The position numbers were made by a program, and so were the translations under genes. DNA of 17,883 nucleotides. Origin: an uncultured Pedobacter sp. (GTDB taxonomy: Bacteria; Bacteroidota; Bacteroidia; Sphingobacteriales; Sphingobacteriaceae). Location: positions 1-17,883 of the forward strand of contig CAMLDJ010000093.1 in NCBI GenBank assembly GCA_946478755.1, given 5' to 3'. The notes beneath the pieces were generated by a model, which did not search any database, had not been told where the DNA came from, and was given only the letters and a program-made list of their open reading frames with translations. Every line of letters starts with the position of its first letter. The first letter of the stretch is position 1. This document shows, in pieces, positions 1 to 7,593 of the stretch.

Positions 1-2
1 AG

Positions 3-575
3 CATGATTTTTTGTGGCGTCATTATAAGGCTTTGCCTGAAAGGGGCCGTATTGGTATTCATAACCGCTCTCATTACGAAAATGTACTGGTGTGTAAAGT
101 ACATCCTGAGTACATATTGAACGAAAAAATTCCGGGCTACGATGAGGTTAAAAAGATTGATAAGGAGTTTTGGAAAAAACGATACGAAAGTATCCGTAAT
201 TTCGAAAAGCACATTAGTGATAATGGAATGGTCATTATAAAAATTTTCCTGCATGTTTCCAAGGAAGAGCAGAAACAACGTTTTCTGGATCGGATCAATG
301 ATCCTTCAAAAAACTGGAAGTTCTCTTCAGGTGATATCGCGGAGCGTACTTTGTGGAAGAAGTATATGAAGGTTTACGAGGAGGCGATGGCAGAAACTTC
401 AACAGCCGCATCGCCATGGTATATTATCCCTGCTGATAAGAAGTGGTATGCGCGGTTGGCCATCAGCCAGATCCTTGCTGACACTTTTGAAAGACTGGAT
501 CTTAAGTACCCAGTTCTTGGGAAGGAAGAAGCTGGCAAACTGGATGAAATCAAGCAGCAATTGCTTGATGAGTAA
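3..575 (+). CDS. Polyphosphate kinase 2 (PPK2) family protein, 5'-truncated
   Basis: This is the C-terminal part (190 residues) of a PPK2-family polyphosphate:nucleotide phosphotransferase, a cytoplasmic P-loop-fold enzyme that moves phosphate between polyphosphate and nucleotides. The frame is open to the window edge, so the visible protein begins HDFLWRHYKALPERG and the upstream part with the Walker A loop is missing. Visible family hallmarks are WRHYKALPERG, the Walker-B-like stretch NRSHYENVLVCKVHPEYI, the KIFLHVSKEEQKQRFLDR segment and the lid region DPSKNWKFS. The NRSHYE form resembles the branch that includes AMP-phosphorylating enzymes, but substrate choice cannot be read from this fragment. 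The TTG at 12 is an internal Leu codon, not a start. It converges on the next gene with an 11-base gap and no clear terminator. Family assignment is firm; nucleotide specificity is open. Confidence 0.9.
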   Translation, partial: HDFLWRHYKALPERGRIGIHNRSHYENVLVCKVHPEYILNEKIPGYDEVKKIDKEFWKKRYESIRNFEKHISDNGMVIIKIFLHVSKEEQKQRFLDRINDPSKNWKFSSGDIAERTLWKKYMKVYEEAMAETSTAASPWYIIPADKKWYARLAISQILADTFERLDLKYPVLGKEEAGKLDEIKQQLLDE

Positions 576-586
576 ACGCTTGTGGC

Positions 587-1795
587 CTATTGCTCTTTTC
601 TTTCCAGTTCGTAGTTGTAGATCAGCCTTCCTATATTTTTCATAAAGGGATAGCATACCGTTTCGTATTCATAGTTGTCGTCGTTATAGATTCCGTCATC
701 GTTGGATTGAACGACAGCCGTTAGAAAGAATTCGATGTTATTTTTGCTGTCTTTGAAGTAAGCATTGTCGATAATAAACCCATAAGAATCTCCATATTTA
801 TTGAATATTTTTAGGTCCGGATTGAACATAGCATCCTTTTCCCTGCCATAGTATAACATTTTAGCATATGCCGGCCAGAATTGTTTAGGATCATAAGCGG
901 GATAATCACTTTCTGTCGGTAGCTTGCTCATATAGGTATAGATAAGCTGATAATCGGCCTCCTTTAAATTAAAACGTTGTTTGGGAAGAAATGCTTCAGG
1001 ATGAATTAGTTTTTTCATCATGGCCTGCTGATCTGAAATGCTGAAAGCATTTTTATTGGCCATGTTGAAAGGCTTGTTTACCAGTTTTTCTGTACTGTCA
1101 AGATAGCCGGTCCCCATAAGTGTATTGGACAATTTTAGTGGATATTCTTTCGGGTCATATTGTGCAGCCTGACTGTAGATCAACTGGCTGCCCTTATAAA
1201 ATCTGATCGGATTGGTATGTTTTGCGGTTTCGCCAGAATCACCAATGGCAAGGCGGTTCAGGATCCGGCTATCATTAAAGCCATATTTTTTAAGCTTGGC
1301 ATTGATCTCTGCCCGGCCGATAAATTCAAACAAGCGGTTAAAAGCATCGTTATCACTCGTTAGCAGGATCTTTTTGATGTAATGTTCGATTGAAGGGAGT
1401 CCATTTTTGGCCGTACTGTCTTTGCTGACTTTGGTTTGCCCTGCATAAGCGCTATCCGTAATCATGGTACTTTGGGTGGTCAGTCCGGCTATGTTCAGTT
1501 CATTGATTTTTTCGAGGGCGAAGATTACAGCTGCTAACTTTACGGTGCTTGCAGGATAAAAGTACCGGTGACGGTCTAAATTATAGCTGTAAGATTTGAA
1601 GCTGATCTTTTGTTTTGCGTTTCTGTTAACCTGGGTATAAAGCACCTGTACCTGATTTTTTTGCGGATGCTTTAAGATACCGTTAAATAGTTCAGGATGC
1701 TGTTGCATCAGTTTTTTTAGCGTCACTGTATCAATTTTCTGTGCCATGGTGTTAAGACTTATCATGAGCAGGAGGAAGCAGGTTATTTTGTTCAT
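587..1795 (-). CDS. Class A beta-lactamase-fold serine hydrolase, exported
   Basis: A 402-residue protein with a signal peptide (residues 1-18, ending NTMAQ), so probably periplasmic. It has the penicillin-binding/class A beta-lactamase signature: SxxK at S83-K86 (PASTVKL), SDN at 147-149 (LLTSDNDAFN) and a KTG-like KYG at 333-335 within KYGDSYGF. S83 to S147 is close to the usual class A spacing, but the third motif is about 80 residues later than in true beta-lactamases, and I cannot identify a Glu166-type omega-loop residue. It is therefore better called a serine hydrolase of the Beta-lactamase2 type than a resistance enzyme; the substrate is unknown. A near-consensus -7 element (TATATTTA, minus strand, 1815-1822) lies 20 bases upstream of the ATG, inside an ATAGGC/GCCTAT inverted repeat (1820-1825 and 1845-1850). 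It runs divergently from the B12 locus. Confidence 0.82.
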   Translation of the reverse strand: MNKITCFLLLMISLNTMAQKIDTVTLKKLMQQHPELFNGILKHPQKNQVQVLYTQVNRNAKQKISFKSYSYNLDRHRYFYPASTVKLAAVIFALEKINELNIAGLTTQSTMITDSAYAGQTKVSKDSTAKNGLPSIEHYIKKILLTSDNDAFNRLFEFIGRAEINAKLKKYGFNDSRILNRLAIGDSGETAKHTNPIRFYKGSQLIYSQAAQYDPKEYPLKLSNTLMGTGYLDSTEKLVNKPFNMANKNAFSISDQQAMMKKLIHPEAFLPKQRFNLKEADYQLIYTYMSKLPTESDYPAYDPKQFWPAYAKMLYYGREKDAMFNPDLKIFNKYGDSYGFIIDNAYFKDSKNNIEFFLTAVVQSNDDGIYNDDNYEYETVCYPFMKNIGRLIYNYELERKEQ

Positions 1796-1848
1796 TGTTG
1801 TCGTATAATGAATATAAATATAGGCATTAAAAAAATATATGATAGCCT

Positions 1849-1881
1849 ATGTGGTGATGTTTGGATAATTGATTACATTCG
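1849..1881 (+). promoter_or_regulatory. Candidate promoter of the B12 locus
   Basis: TACATTCG at 1874-1881 differs by one base from the Bacteroidota -7 consensus TAnnTTTG. TATG at 1849-1852, 21 bases upstream, is a one-mismatch -33 element. Transcription would begin near 1888, where the riboswitch begins, which supports the call. It is weak on motif alone. Confidence 0.35.
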
Positions 1882-1885
1882 CAGC

Positions 1886-2068
1886 GCTTTTGGTTCCTTA
1901 TGGGTTAGCCTATCAGGATTAAAAGGGAATACGGTGTAATTCCGTAACTGTCCCGCAGCTGTAAGCTCTATAACGGTGTTCAAATCGAAGCCACTTTTCA
2001 AAACTGTAAAAGGTGATGGATGGGAAGGCAGGACATCCGGGAGCAAGTCAGAAGACCTGCCATTCGCA
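1886..2068 (+). promoter_or_regulatory. Cobalamin (B12) riboswitch
   Basis: An adenosylcobalamin-type riboswitch in the leader of the receptor gene. The conserved core elements occur in the right order: GGTGTAATTCC (1933-1943), CCGCAGCTGTAA (1953-1964), GCCACT (1990-1995), a GGGAAGGC segment near 2022, and the B12 box CAAGTCAGAAGACCTGCC (2044-2061). Known members of this class repress downstream genes when cobalamin is bound. The downstream genes encode a BtuB-type receptor and a small membrane protein, which fits B12 uptake. The exact 5' and 3' limits are approximate. Confidence 0.95.
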
Positions 2069-2145
2069 TTATGATTTCATAGCTTTCGGGGATTGAAGCT
2101 AGGAGTGAATGCTAATCTATTGTCTTTCATTTCCTTAATCTAACT

Positions 2146-2173
2146 GTTTGCTGTGGGTAACAAGCTCACAAAC
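2146..2173 (+). promoter_or_regulatory. Possible riboswitch expression-platform hairpin
   Basis: GTTTG (2146-2150) pairs with CAAAC (2169-2173); the stem continues with TG/CA after a one-base bulge. It lies between the riboswitch core and the receptor start codon at 2187. No T-tract follows, so control would be at translation initiation and not termination. The stem is short, so this is tentative. Confidence 0.3.
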
Positions 2174-2186
2174 AAAACAACATAAA

Positions 2187-4058
2187 ATGAAAATTAATAA
2201 CAAGCTATTAATTGCAATAAGTGCTGGCTTTATCCAGCTGGGTATTTCAGATGCTTTGCAGGCTCAGGATGCTGTTAGTCTTAATAATGTAGTGATTTCT
2301 GCTACAAAGAATGACCAGAAACAATCGCAGACCGGTAAAGTGGTTACCATTATTGGCAGGGATGTACTGGATAGAAGCCAGGGGAAAAATCTGGTTGAGC
2401 TGTTAAATGAGCAGGCTGGACTCGTGGTTGGTGGGGCAACTGCAAATGTCGGATTAAATAAGAGCTTATTTTTAAGGGGTTCTGGAAGCGCTTACGCAGT
2501 GGTACTGATCGACGGGATCCTGGTTGCCAATCCCGCCGGCTCGGGAAGTGCTTTTGACCTGCGCATGTTTTCCATCGATCAGATCGACCATATTGAGATT
2601 TTAAAAGGAGGGCAGTCTACTATTTATGGCTCTGATGCTGTGGCGGGAGTCATTAATATCGTGACAAAAAAAGGTAGGGATGCAGGGAACAGCGTCTACG
2701 GTGTCGCAAGCTATGGAACTTACAACAGTTATAAAGGAACCATAGGTATGAGCGCAAATGTGAATAATTTCGCTTACAATATTGCTTATACCCAGGGTAA
2801 AACGGATGGTTTTTCGGAGGCAGCTGAACCTGTAGGCAATACCACTCCGTTTGAGAAAGATGGCAATAATACTGGTGCTGTAAATGCTAACTTCTCATTA
2901 CAAGCGACTGATAATTTTAGCATTAGTCCTTTTCTTCGCTATTTTTATGGTCACTATGATTTTGATGCGACTGCATTTGCCGATAACCCAACTAATAATG
3001 TTAAACTGAAACATTTTAACGGTGGCGTAAGTACAAGATATAATTTTGGAAGCGGTAAGGTAAATTTCAACTACAGTTATGAGACTTCATCACTTGCTTC
3101 GTTAAATCAGTATGGACCTAGTTTGAGCGAAGGTCAATTGCAACTTATTGATTTATTTTATAACCAGAAACTGGGTGATAAAATCGATGTACTTGTAGGG
3201 CTGGACAATAGGGCAACCAGTTCAAGAACAAATTCTGGCTCAAAGGCATCAACTAACCTGTTCAGTACCTATGCTTCGGTATTTGCACACGATTTAAGTA
3301 TCTTTAATATCGAGATAGGTGGGCGTTACAATAAACATAAACAATATGGCGAGAATTATACTTACAACATTACACCCTCTTTTAAAATAATAGAGCAAAT
3401 AAAGATTTTCGGTACCCTATCTACCTCATTTAAAACACCTACGCTGGAGAACTTATTTGGATTGTATGGTGCCAATCTGGATTTGAAACCAGAAACCTCT
3501 AAAAACTATGAGGCTGGTATAAACTTTAGTTTCGCCGAAAACAAATATACTTTGCGTATTGCGGGTTTTAAAAGAGATTTAACCGACGCGATTGTCTACG
3601 GAAATGTAGGCTATGTAAACCAGGCAAATCAGGAGGCTAAAGGTATCGAAGTAGAACCGGCAGTGAAATTTAGCATTTTTAACATTAACGGTTATTATGC
3701 CTATGTGGAAGGAACTGAGTTTAACTTTATAACCAATGTTGTTTCAGATTATTTGTTGCGTAGGCCAAAACACATATTTGGTATAAATGCAGGGGTTCAG
3801 GCTAGTTCCAACCTTTATGTTAGCACTTCATTTAAATACAATGGAAAGCGCAGCGATGGAAATTTTGATGATTATGTGGTTGAAGACCTTCCGGCTTACA
3901 AATTGCTGAATTTGTATGGTGAATATTCGTTTATTAAAAAACATGTTAAATTATTTGTGGATGTAAGAAATATCCTCGATGAAAAATATAATGAGTTTTA
4001 CGGATATAATAGCATGGGTTTCAATATGAATGCCGGTGTAAGCTTTACGATTAAATAA
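2187..4058 (+). CDS. btuB: TonB-dependent cobalamin receptor, BtuB-type
   Basis: A 623-residue outer-membrane receptor that would import cobalamin using TonB energy. The ATG at 2187 is preferred over one at 2148 because it begins a clean signal peptide (MKINNKLLIAISAG..., cleavage near ALQA/QD, residue 26) and follows an A-rich leader. A TonB box (VVISAT, 35-40) comes next, then the plug domain (about 45-153, with LFLRGSGSAYAVVLIDG and GGQSTIYGSDAVAGVINIV), then a 22-strand-type barrel with the C-terminal ILDEKYNEFYGY segment typical of the family. Length matches BtuB (about 600). There is no N-terminal STN or carboxypeptidase-like domain, so it is a plain transporter and not a SusC-type or transducing receptor. 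The cobalamin riboswitch directly upstream is the main evidence for substrate. Confidence 0.92.
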   Translation: MKINNKLLIAISAGFIQLGISDALQAQDAVSLNNVVISATKNDQKQSQTGKVVTIIGRDVLDRSQGKNLVELLNEQAGLVVGGATANVGLNKSLFLRGSGSAYAVVLIDGILVANPAGSGSAFDLRMFSIDQIDHIEILKGGQSTIYGSDAVAGVINIVTKKGRDAGNSVYGVASYGTYNSYKGTIGMSANVNNFAYNIAYTQGKTDGFSEAAEPVGNTTPFEKDGNNTGAVNANFSLQATDNFSISPFLRYFYGHYDFDATAFADNPTNNVKLKHFNGGVSTRYNFGSGKVNFNYSYETSSLASLNQYGPSLSEGQLQLIDLFYNQKLGDKIDVLVGLDNRATSSRTNSGSKASTNLFSTYASVFAHDLSIFNIEIGGRYNKHKQYGENYTYNITPSFKIIEQIKIFGTLSTSFKTPTLENLFGLYGANLDLKPETSKNYEAGINFSFAENKYTLRIAGFKRDLTDAIVYGNVGYVNQANQEAKGIEVEPAVKFSIFNINGYYAYVEGTEFNFITNVVSDYLLRRPKHIFGINAGVQASSNLYVSTSFKYNGKRSDGNFDDYVVEDLPAYKLLNLYGEYSFIKKHVKLFVDVRNILDEKYNEFYGYNSMGFNMNAGVSFTIK

Positions 4059-4118
4059 CGGTTGGATTTTATCGTTAAGCACATCTTAAAGGTTGTTTTT
4101 TTATCGGCAGAAATAATA

Positions 4119-4126
4119 TAACTTTG
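4119..4126 (+). promoter_or_regulatory. Candidate promoter -7 element upstream of the small membrane protein gene
   Basis: TAACTTTG is a perfect match to the Bacteroidota -7 consensus TAnnTTTG, 20 bases before the ATG at 4147. A TTG at 4093-4095 could be a -33 element, though the spacing (23) is slightly long. If active, the downstream gene would be partly independent of the riboswitch. Confidence 0.4.
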
Positions 4127-4146
4127 TATTATAAATTTAAATAAAC

Positions 4147-4716
4147 ATGTCTGGATATAAATTTAATCCGAGTGCAGTAATTCTGGTGCTGATTGTCTTA
4201 CTTGTCAGCATTTTCCGTGTAGCTGCACCTTACTCTGATAATTTCAAAGAAATTGCAAATTTTTCTGCGGTGGGCGCCATCGCCTTATTTGGTGGAGCAT
4301 ATTTTAATAACAATATAAAGGCATTTGGTTTTCCTTTGCTGGCCTTACTGCTAAGTGATCTTTTCATTGCCCAGACTTCGGGTTTTGGCTTTTTCTATGC
4401 AGGGTGGTACTGGACCTATATTGCATTTATACTGATGGTTTATACAAGCAAGCAATTGCTTAAGCAAATAAATATTCAAAATTTGGTGCTGTCGACCGCG
4501 GTAATTACCATTATTCACTGGGTAGTTGCTGATATTGGTGCTATGTATATACCAGGGTTATATCCGTCTACACTTGCGGGTTTTTGGGCTTGTCTTGTGG
4601 CTGCTGTTCCTTTTGAGTTAAAATTCTTATACGGTACACTCGTTTATGGGACGGTAATGTTTGGTGTAATGGCTTTATATCCTAACTGGAGATTTAAAAA
4701 GAGCGTGAGTGCTTAA
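4147..4716 (+). CDS. Small polytopic membrane protein (DUF6580-like), probable B12-uptake partner
   Basis: A 189-residue hydrophobic protein with about five or six predicted membrane segments (roughly residues 10-28, 36-54, 58-76, 80-100, 108-130 and 145-175). Its size and topology resemble substrate-binding (S) components of ECF transporters, and I recognise it as similar to the DUF6580 group, which often sits beside BtuB-type receptors in Bacteroidota. It follows the receptor by 88 bases in the same direction and ends at a strong terminator, so it is probably the last gene of the riboswitch-controlled unit. Function is not established: inner-membrane cobalamin or precursor uptake is inferred only from context and topology. 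No ATP-binding or coupling subunit is encoded nearby. Confidence 0.8.
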   Translation: MSGYKFNPSAVILVLIVLLVSIFRVAAPYSDNFKEIANFSAVGAIALFGGAYFNNNIKAFGFPLLALLLSDLFIAQTSGFGFFYAGWYWTYIAFILMVYTSKQLLKQINIQNLVLSTAVITIIHWVVADIGAMYIPGLYPSTLAGFWACLVAAVPFELKFLYGTLVYGTVMFGVMALYPNWRFKKSVSA

Positions 4717-4741
4717 TCTGATAAAACGATTTTTTATTTAG

Positions 4742-4770
4742 GGCTGCCGAAAAGGCAGCCTTTTTTGTTT
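4742..4770 (+). terminator. Rho-independent terminator of the B12 locus
   Basis: A perfect GGCTGCC/GGCAGCC stem (4742-4748 and 4754-4760) with a GAAAA loop is followed by TTTTTTGTTTT. It lies 26 bases after the stop of the small membrane protein gene. Confidence 0.92.
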
Positions 4771-4887
4771 TGCTGCTTTATTGAATAGGGATCAAGCCAA
4801 CTAAATGGTAAGTATGCCGTTGTTACCTCACTGCCCTAAGGAATCCATATCTCTTCTACCCCTTTACCAGAGGAGGGAGGATAAGTA

Positions 4888-6630
4888 TTACATGAAGGTC
4901 ATACCGGCATTGAAACCAAGCCAGCCTTTTGTTGCATTGCCAAAACTTGAGTGCCGGGATGGAACGACATTCTGCTTATAGCCCGGAGCGCTGGACCCTG
5001 CGGGCGTATCACCACTATAAATTACGTATGCTGGTCCGCCAAATACGGTTAAACCTTTAAATAGCTTGAATTGCAGGTTGCTTTGAACCCGGTTTAGCAG
5101 ATTTGCGCTGTCCCAGTTTCCAAGGTATAAAACCTGTCCGGTTAGTTCCAGGCCAACGGCTAACCGTTTGCTACAGATAAAATCATGACCCAGGCCCAGT
5201 CCGGCGGTTTTGATCTTTTCATCGCGGGAGGCATTTATACCGGCAAATAATATGGTATACAGCTTGGAATTGCCGGTTTTTATGGAAACATTGGTATGTA
5301 CAGTTTCATTGGCATAAATGCTGATTTTATGATAGCCGTGTTTTACGATGTTGACCAAACCCAGGCTATATCCAGAAGAGGTATCAGCAATATTGATCAA
5401 TCCCAATTGAAAGCCATCCATTTTTTTTGCATAATTAAAGATGCCTGCAATTTGAACGCCTTTTAGATGCCTGGGAACCATATTGCCAATTCCTGCTATT
5501 TGCAGGCCATCATGATTTTTGCCAGAGATATTCACCAGACCAGCGGCCTGCATTCCTTTCATGTCTTTAGCAGTAAGGTTAGACAGCCCGGCTACCTGGA
5601 AACCCTCTGCTTCATTTTTTACGCGATTCAGCAAGCCTGCAGCCTGGAATCCTGTTTTTCTGCCCCTAACGTCGTTTAATAAACCGGCCACCTGCATGCC
5701 GGTTACTGAACCACCTACCTGATTAAACAGGCCGGCAAACTGTAGTTTTTTTACATCCCCTTTTGTGATGTTGAACAATCCGGCAATTTCAAAGCCATTG
5801 GTGCCCGCGGTGTAGCCTCCCAAAACATTCAATGAAAATTTATTGGTCACCTGTGAGCTCATGATGCCGTGTGAGCTTAACCCCGGGGTGAGGGAGGCCT
5901 GAAAAGGAGTATTTGCAAAGAAATCAGGTATGTTTAAACTTTGGATCCGTTGTTTGGAGGAAATAAAGAACCTGCCGATTCCTAAGTTTTCCATATTTCC
6001 ATAATTCGCGTTGCCCTGCCTTCCATTGGGATCACTGTATCCTTCAGGTCTTATTTTAATATCAGATAAGAAGATTAAAGTTGTATCCCGATAACTCTCC
6101 TTGCTTGCTGTTAAGATGACCTCATTGTGATCGCCCCTGAATTTCATCCTAAAGTAGCCGCTATTGTCGGTCAGGGTCGATTGCAGTAATCTTTTTTCAT
6201 AAACACTCGCCTGTTTAACTTTTAGCCCGGTTTTTAGATCCATCACATAACCGCTAATCAGGTACATCTTATCCGCCGTGGTAATATTTTCAGGTTCGAT
6301 AGTGAGCCGGTTTGCGGCATACCGAAGAATAATATATTCGCCGTTCTCTTTGTAATCAACTTTGTGGTCAAATATCTTATCTAGTATCTCCCTGATCGCT
6401 GTGTTTCTCATATTGATGCTCACCAGGCTGTCGCGCTTAAATAAAGAACCGCTATAGGAAAAATAGAATTCTCCAGTTCTGCTGATCTTATTCAGCAGTT
6501 CAGCTATTGGTAAATCTTTGGCTTCAATGCTCACTCTTTTCTCTAAATGATATTTGGATGGGAGTAGGGGCATTTGCGCTGCTGCATATCCCGTGACGAG
6601 CAAGAGGGTTAAAAGAATTTTAATTTTCAT
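4888..6630 (-). CDS. STN and carboxypeptidase-regulatory domain protein with C-terminal AGxxN surface repeats
   Basis: A 580-residue exported protein with signal peptide 1-19 (TGYAAAQ). Residues about 33-103 form an STN (secretin/TonB short N-terminal) domain: IEAKDLPIAELLNKIS, then YFSYSGSLF, then IREILDKIFDHKVDYKENGEYIIL. Residues about 124-192 form a carboxypeptidase-regulatory-like beta-sandwich (ISGYVMDLKTGLKV, TDNSGYFRMKF). From about 278 to 413 there are nine repeats of the form GxQxAGLxN with a strict 16-residue period, resembling LA_2272-type surface repeats. The last 150 residues look beta-rich. In Bacteroidota, the STN plus carboxypeptidase-regulatory pair normally precedes a TonB-receptor plug and barrel; neither is present here. 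Its ATG overlaps the FecR stop codon by one base (TAATG), so the two are probably translationally coupled. It is the last gene of the operon. Role as sensor or effector of the adjacent sigma/anti-sigma pair is inference. Confidence 0.88.
   Translation of the reverse strand: MKIKILLTLLLVTGYAAAQMPLLPSKYHLEKRVSIEAKDLPIAELLNKISRTGEFYFSYSGSLFKRDSLVSINMRNTAIREILDKIFDHKVDYKENGEYIILRYAANRLTIEPENITTADKMYLISGYVMDLKTGLKVKQASVYEKRLLQSTLTDNSGYFRMKFRGDHNEVILTASKESYRDTTLIFLSDIKIRPEGYSDPNGRQGNANYGNMENLGIGRFFISSKQRIQSLNIPDFFANTPFQASLTPGLSSHGIMSSQVTNKFSLNVLGGYTAGTNGFEIAGLFNITKGDVKKLQFAGLFNQVGGSVTGMQVAGLLNDVRGRKTGFQAAGLLNRVKNEAEGFQVAGLSNLTAKDMKGMQAAGLVNISGKNHDGLQIAGIGNMVPRHLKGVQIAGIFNYAKKMDGFQLGLINIADTSSGYSLGLVNIVKHGYHKISIYANETVHTNVSIKTGNSKLYTILFAGINASRDEKIKTAGLGLGHDFICSKRLAVGLELTGQVLYLGNWDSANLLNRVQSNLQFKLFKGLTVFGGPAYVIYSGDTPAGSSAPGYKQNVVPSRHSSFGNATKGWLGFNAGMTFM
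5392..5799 (-). repeat. Nine 16-residue (48-bp) coding repeats, GxQxAGLxN
   Basis: Repeat cores start at residues 278, 294, 310, 326, 342, 358, 374, 390 and about 405 (for example NGFEIAGLFN, TGMQVAGLLN, KGVQIAGIFN). The codons for the shared residues differ between units, so the array is old and held at protein level and is not a recent DNA duplication. Confidence 0.88.
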
Positions 6631-7583
6631 TATGGATGGGACAATAGGATCTGGTTTTGGTTACGCACAAGTTTTAGATTGAATGTTTGACAAATCACTT
6701 TCAGGATAAAATCCAGGCTTGCAGTGGTTTTAAAGGTCGTGTTTAAGGTTAGATTTTTGATGTCAGGATCGTTGATCACAATGTTTGTATGATATTCACG
6801 ATTAAGCACATGTATCAACTTCCATAGCGGTGTGTTGTTCGTTATAAATTCTTTGCTGCGGTAGTAGTTATACAACAGGTCTGTATTAGGTGATTTGACC
6901 AATTCCTTTGAGTTACTTTTTATGATTATTTTTTCCCCTTTATAAAGGTCGACCTCATTTTTACCCAGACTTACCTTTACAATACCTGTTTCCACAATTA
7001 CTTCGGTTAAATTGCCTAAGTGCTTTATATTAAACGAAGTTCCGACAACAAGAACAGAAACTCTATCTACCTTAATTATAAAGGGTTTTGTTTTATCGTG
7101 TGCGACATTAAAGAATACATCACCCTTTTCAAGACGGATGCTTCGGTTGTGCTTAAAATTGTCTGCATAGCTGATCCTTGAATTTTTATTTAAGGTAAGT
7201 GCTGATCCATCAGGTAAATTCTTTGTGGTTACTGTATTACCTGCCACCACGGAAAGGTAAGAGACAGGGGAAAACAAGGTATACACCCACCATCCCGCTG
7301 CTACCAAAATAAATGAAGCGGCGACTTTAAGCCAGGTGTATGTTGGTTTTAATTGATACGGCATTGCCTGCTTGTTATTGGTTTTTTCCTTAAATCTTAG
7401 CCAGGCATCTTCTGTACTGATTTTGCTTTGAGCGGAGACATTTTTACTACTGATCCATATTTTCTCGAATTGTAGAAAGTAACTCTTATTAGAGGGCGTA
7501 GCATTCAGCCAGTTTTGCACTGTGATGCTTTCCTCTTCACTTGTTTCTTTTAAAAGAAACTTTATCAATAATTCATCATTCAT
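6630..7583 (-). CDS. FecR-family anti-sigma factor
   Basis: A 317-residue inner-membrane regulator. Residues 1-80 form the cytoplasmic anti-sigma segment (ELLIKFLLKETSEEESITVQNWL), 84-104 is a single membrane helix (WLKVAASFILVAAGWWVYTLF region), about 108-212 is the periplasmic FecR domain with the diagnostic LPDGSALTLN and GDVFFNV motifs, and about 245-315 is the DUF4974 domain, which is itself STN-like. In the characterised Fec/SusC systems the C-terminal part receives the signal from a receptor STN domain. It follows the sigma gene by 10 bases and overlaps the STN-protein gene by one base, the classic arrangement. It should hold the upstream-encoded ECF sigma factor until the partner signals. 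Confidence 0.95.
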   Translation of the reverse strand: MNDELLIKFLLKETSEEESITVQNWLNATPSNKSYFLQFEKIWISSKNVSAQSKISTEDAWLRFKEKTNNKQAMPYQLKPTYTWLKVAASFILVAAGWWVYTLFSPVSYLSVVAGNTVTTKNLPDGSALTLNKNSRISYADNFKHNRSIRLEKGDVFFNVAHDKTKPFIIKVDRVSVLVVGTSFNIKHLGNLTEVIVETGIVKVSLGKNEVDLYKGEKIIIKSNSKELVKSPNTDLLYNYYRSKEFITNNTPLWKLIHVLNREYHTNIVINDPDIKNLTLNTTFKTTASLDFILKVICQTFNLKLVRNQNQILLSHP

Positions 7584-7593
7584 CCTGTTTCTT

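Noticed and set aside
1876..2068. Direct repeat CATTCGCA (1876-1883 and 2061-2068) flanking the riboswitch as an insertion footprint
   Set aside because: Eight bases is within chance, the second copy overlaps the end of the conserved B12 box, and no mobile-element feature lies between.
4742..4770. Use of the same hairpin as a terminator for the minus-strand sigma operon
   Set aside because: On the minus strand the stem is followed by CTAAATAAAAAA, not a T-run, so only plus-strand termination is supported. No terminator for the operon end was found.
5392..5799. Regular 48-bp periodicity that could suggest a CRISPR array or minisatellite
   Set aside because: The period is that of a 16-residue protein repeat, units differ at many silent sites, and there are no identical direct repeats with unique spacers.
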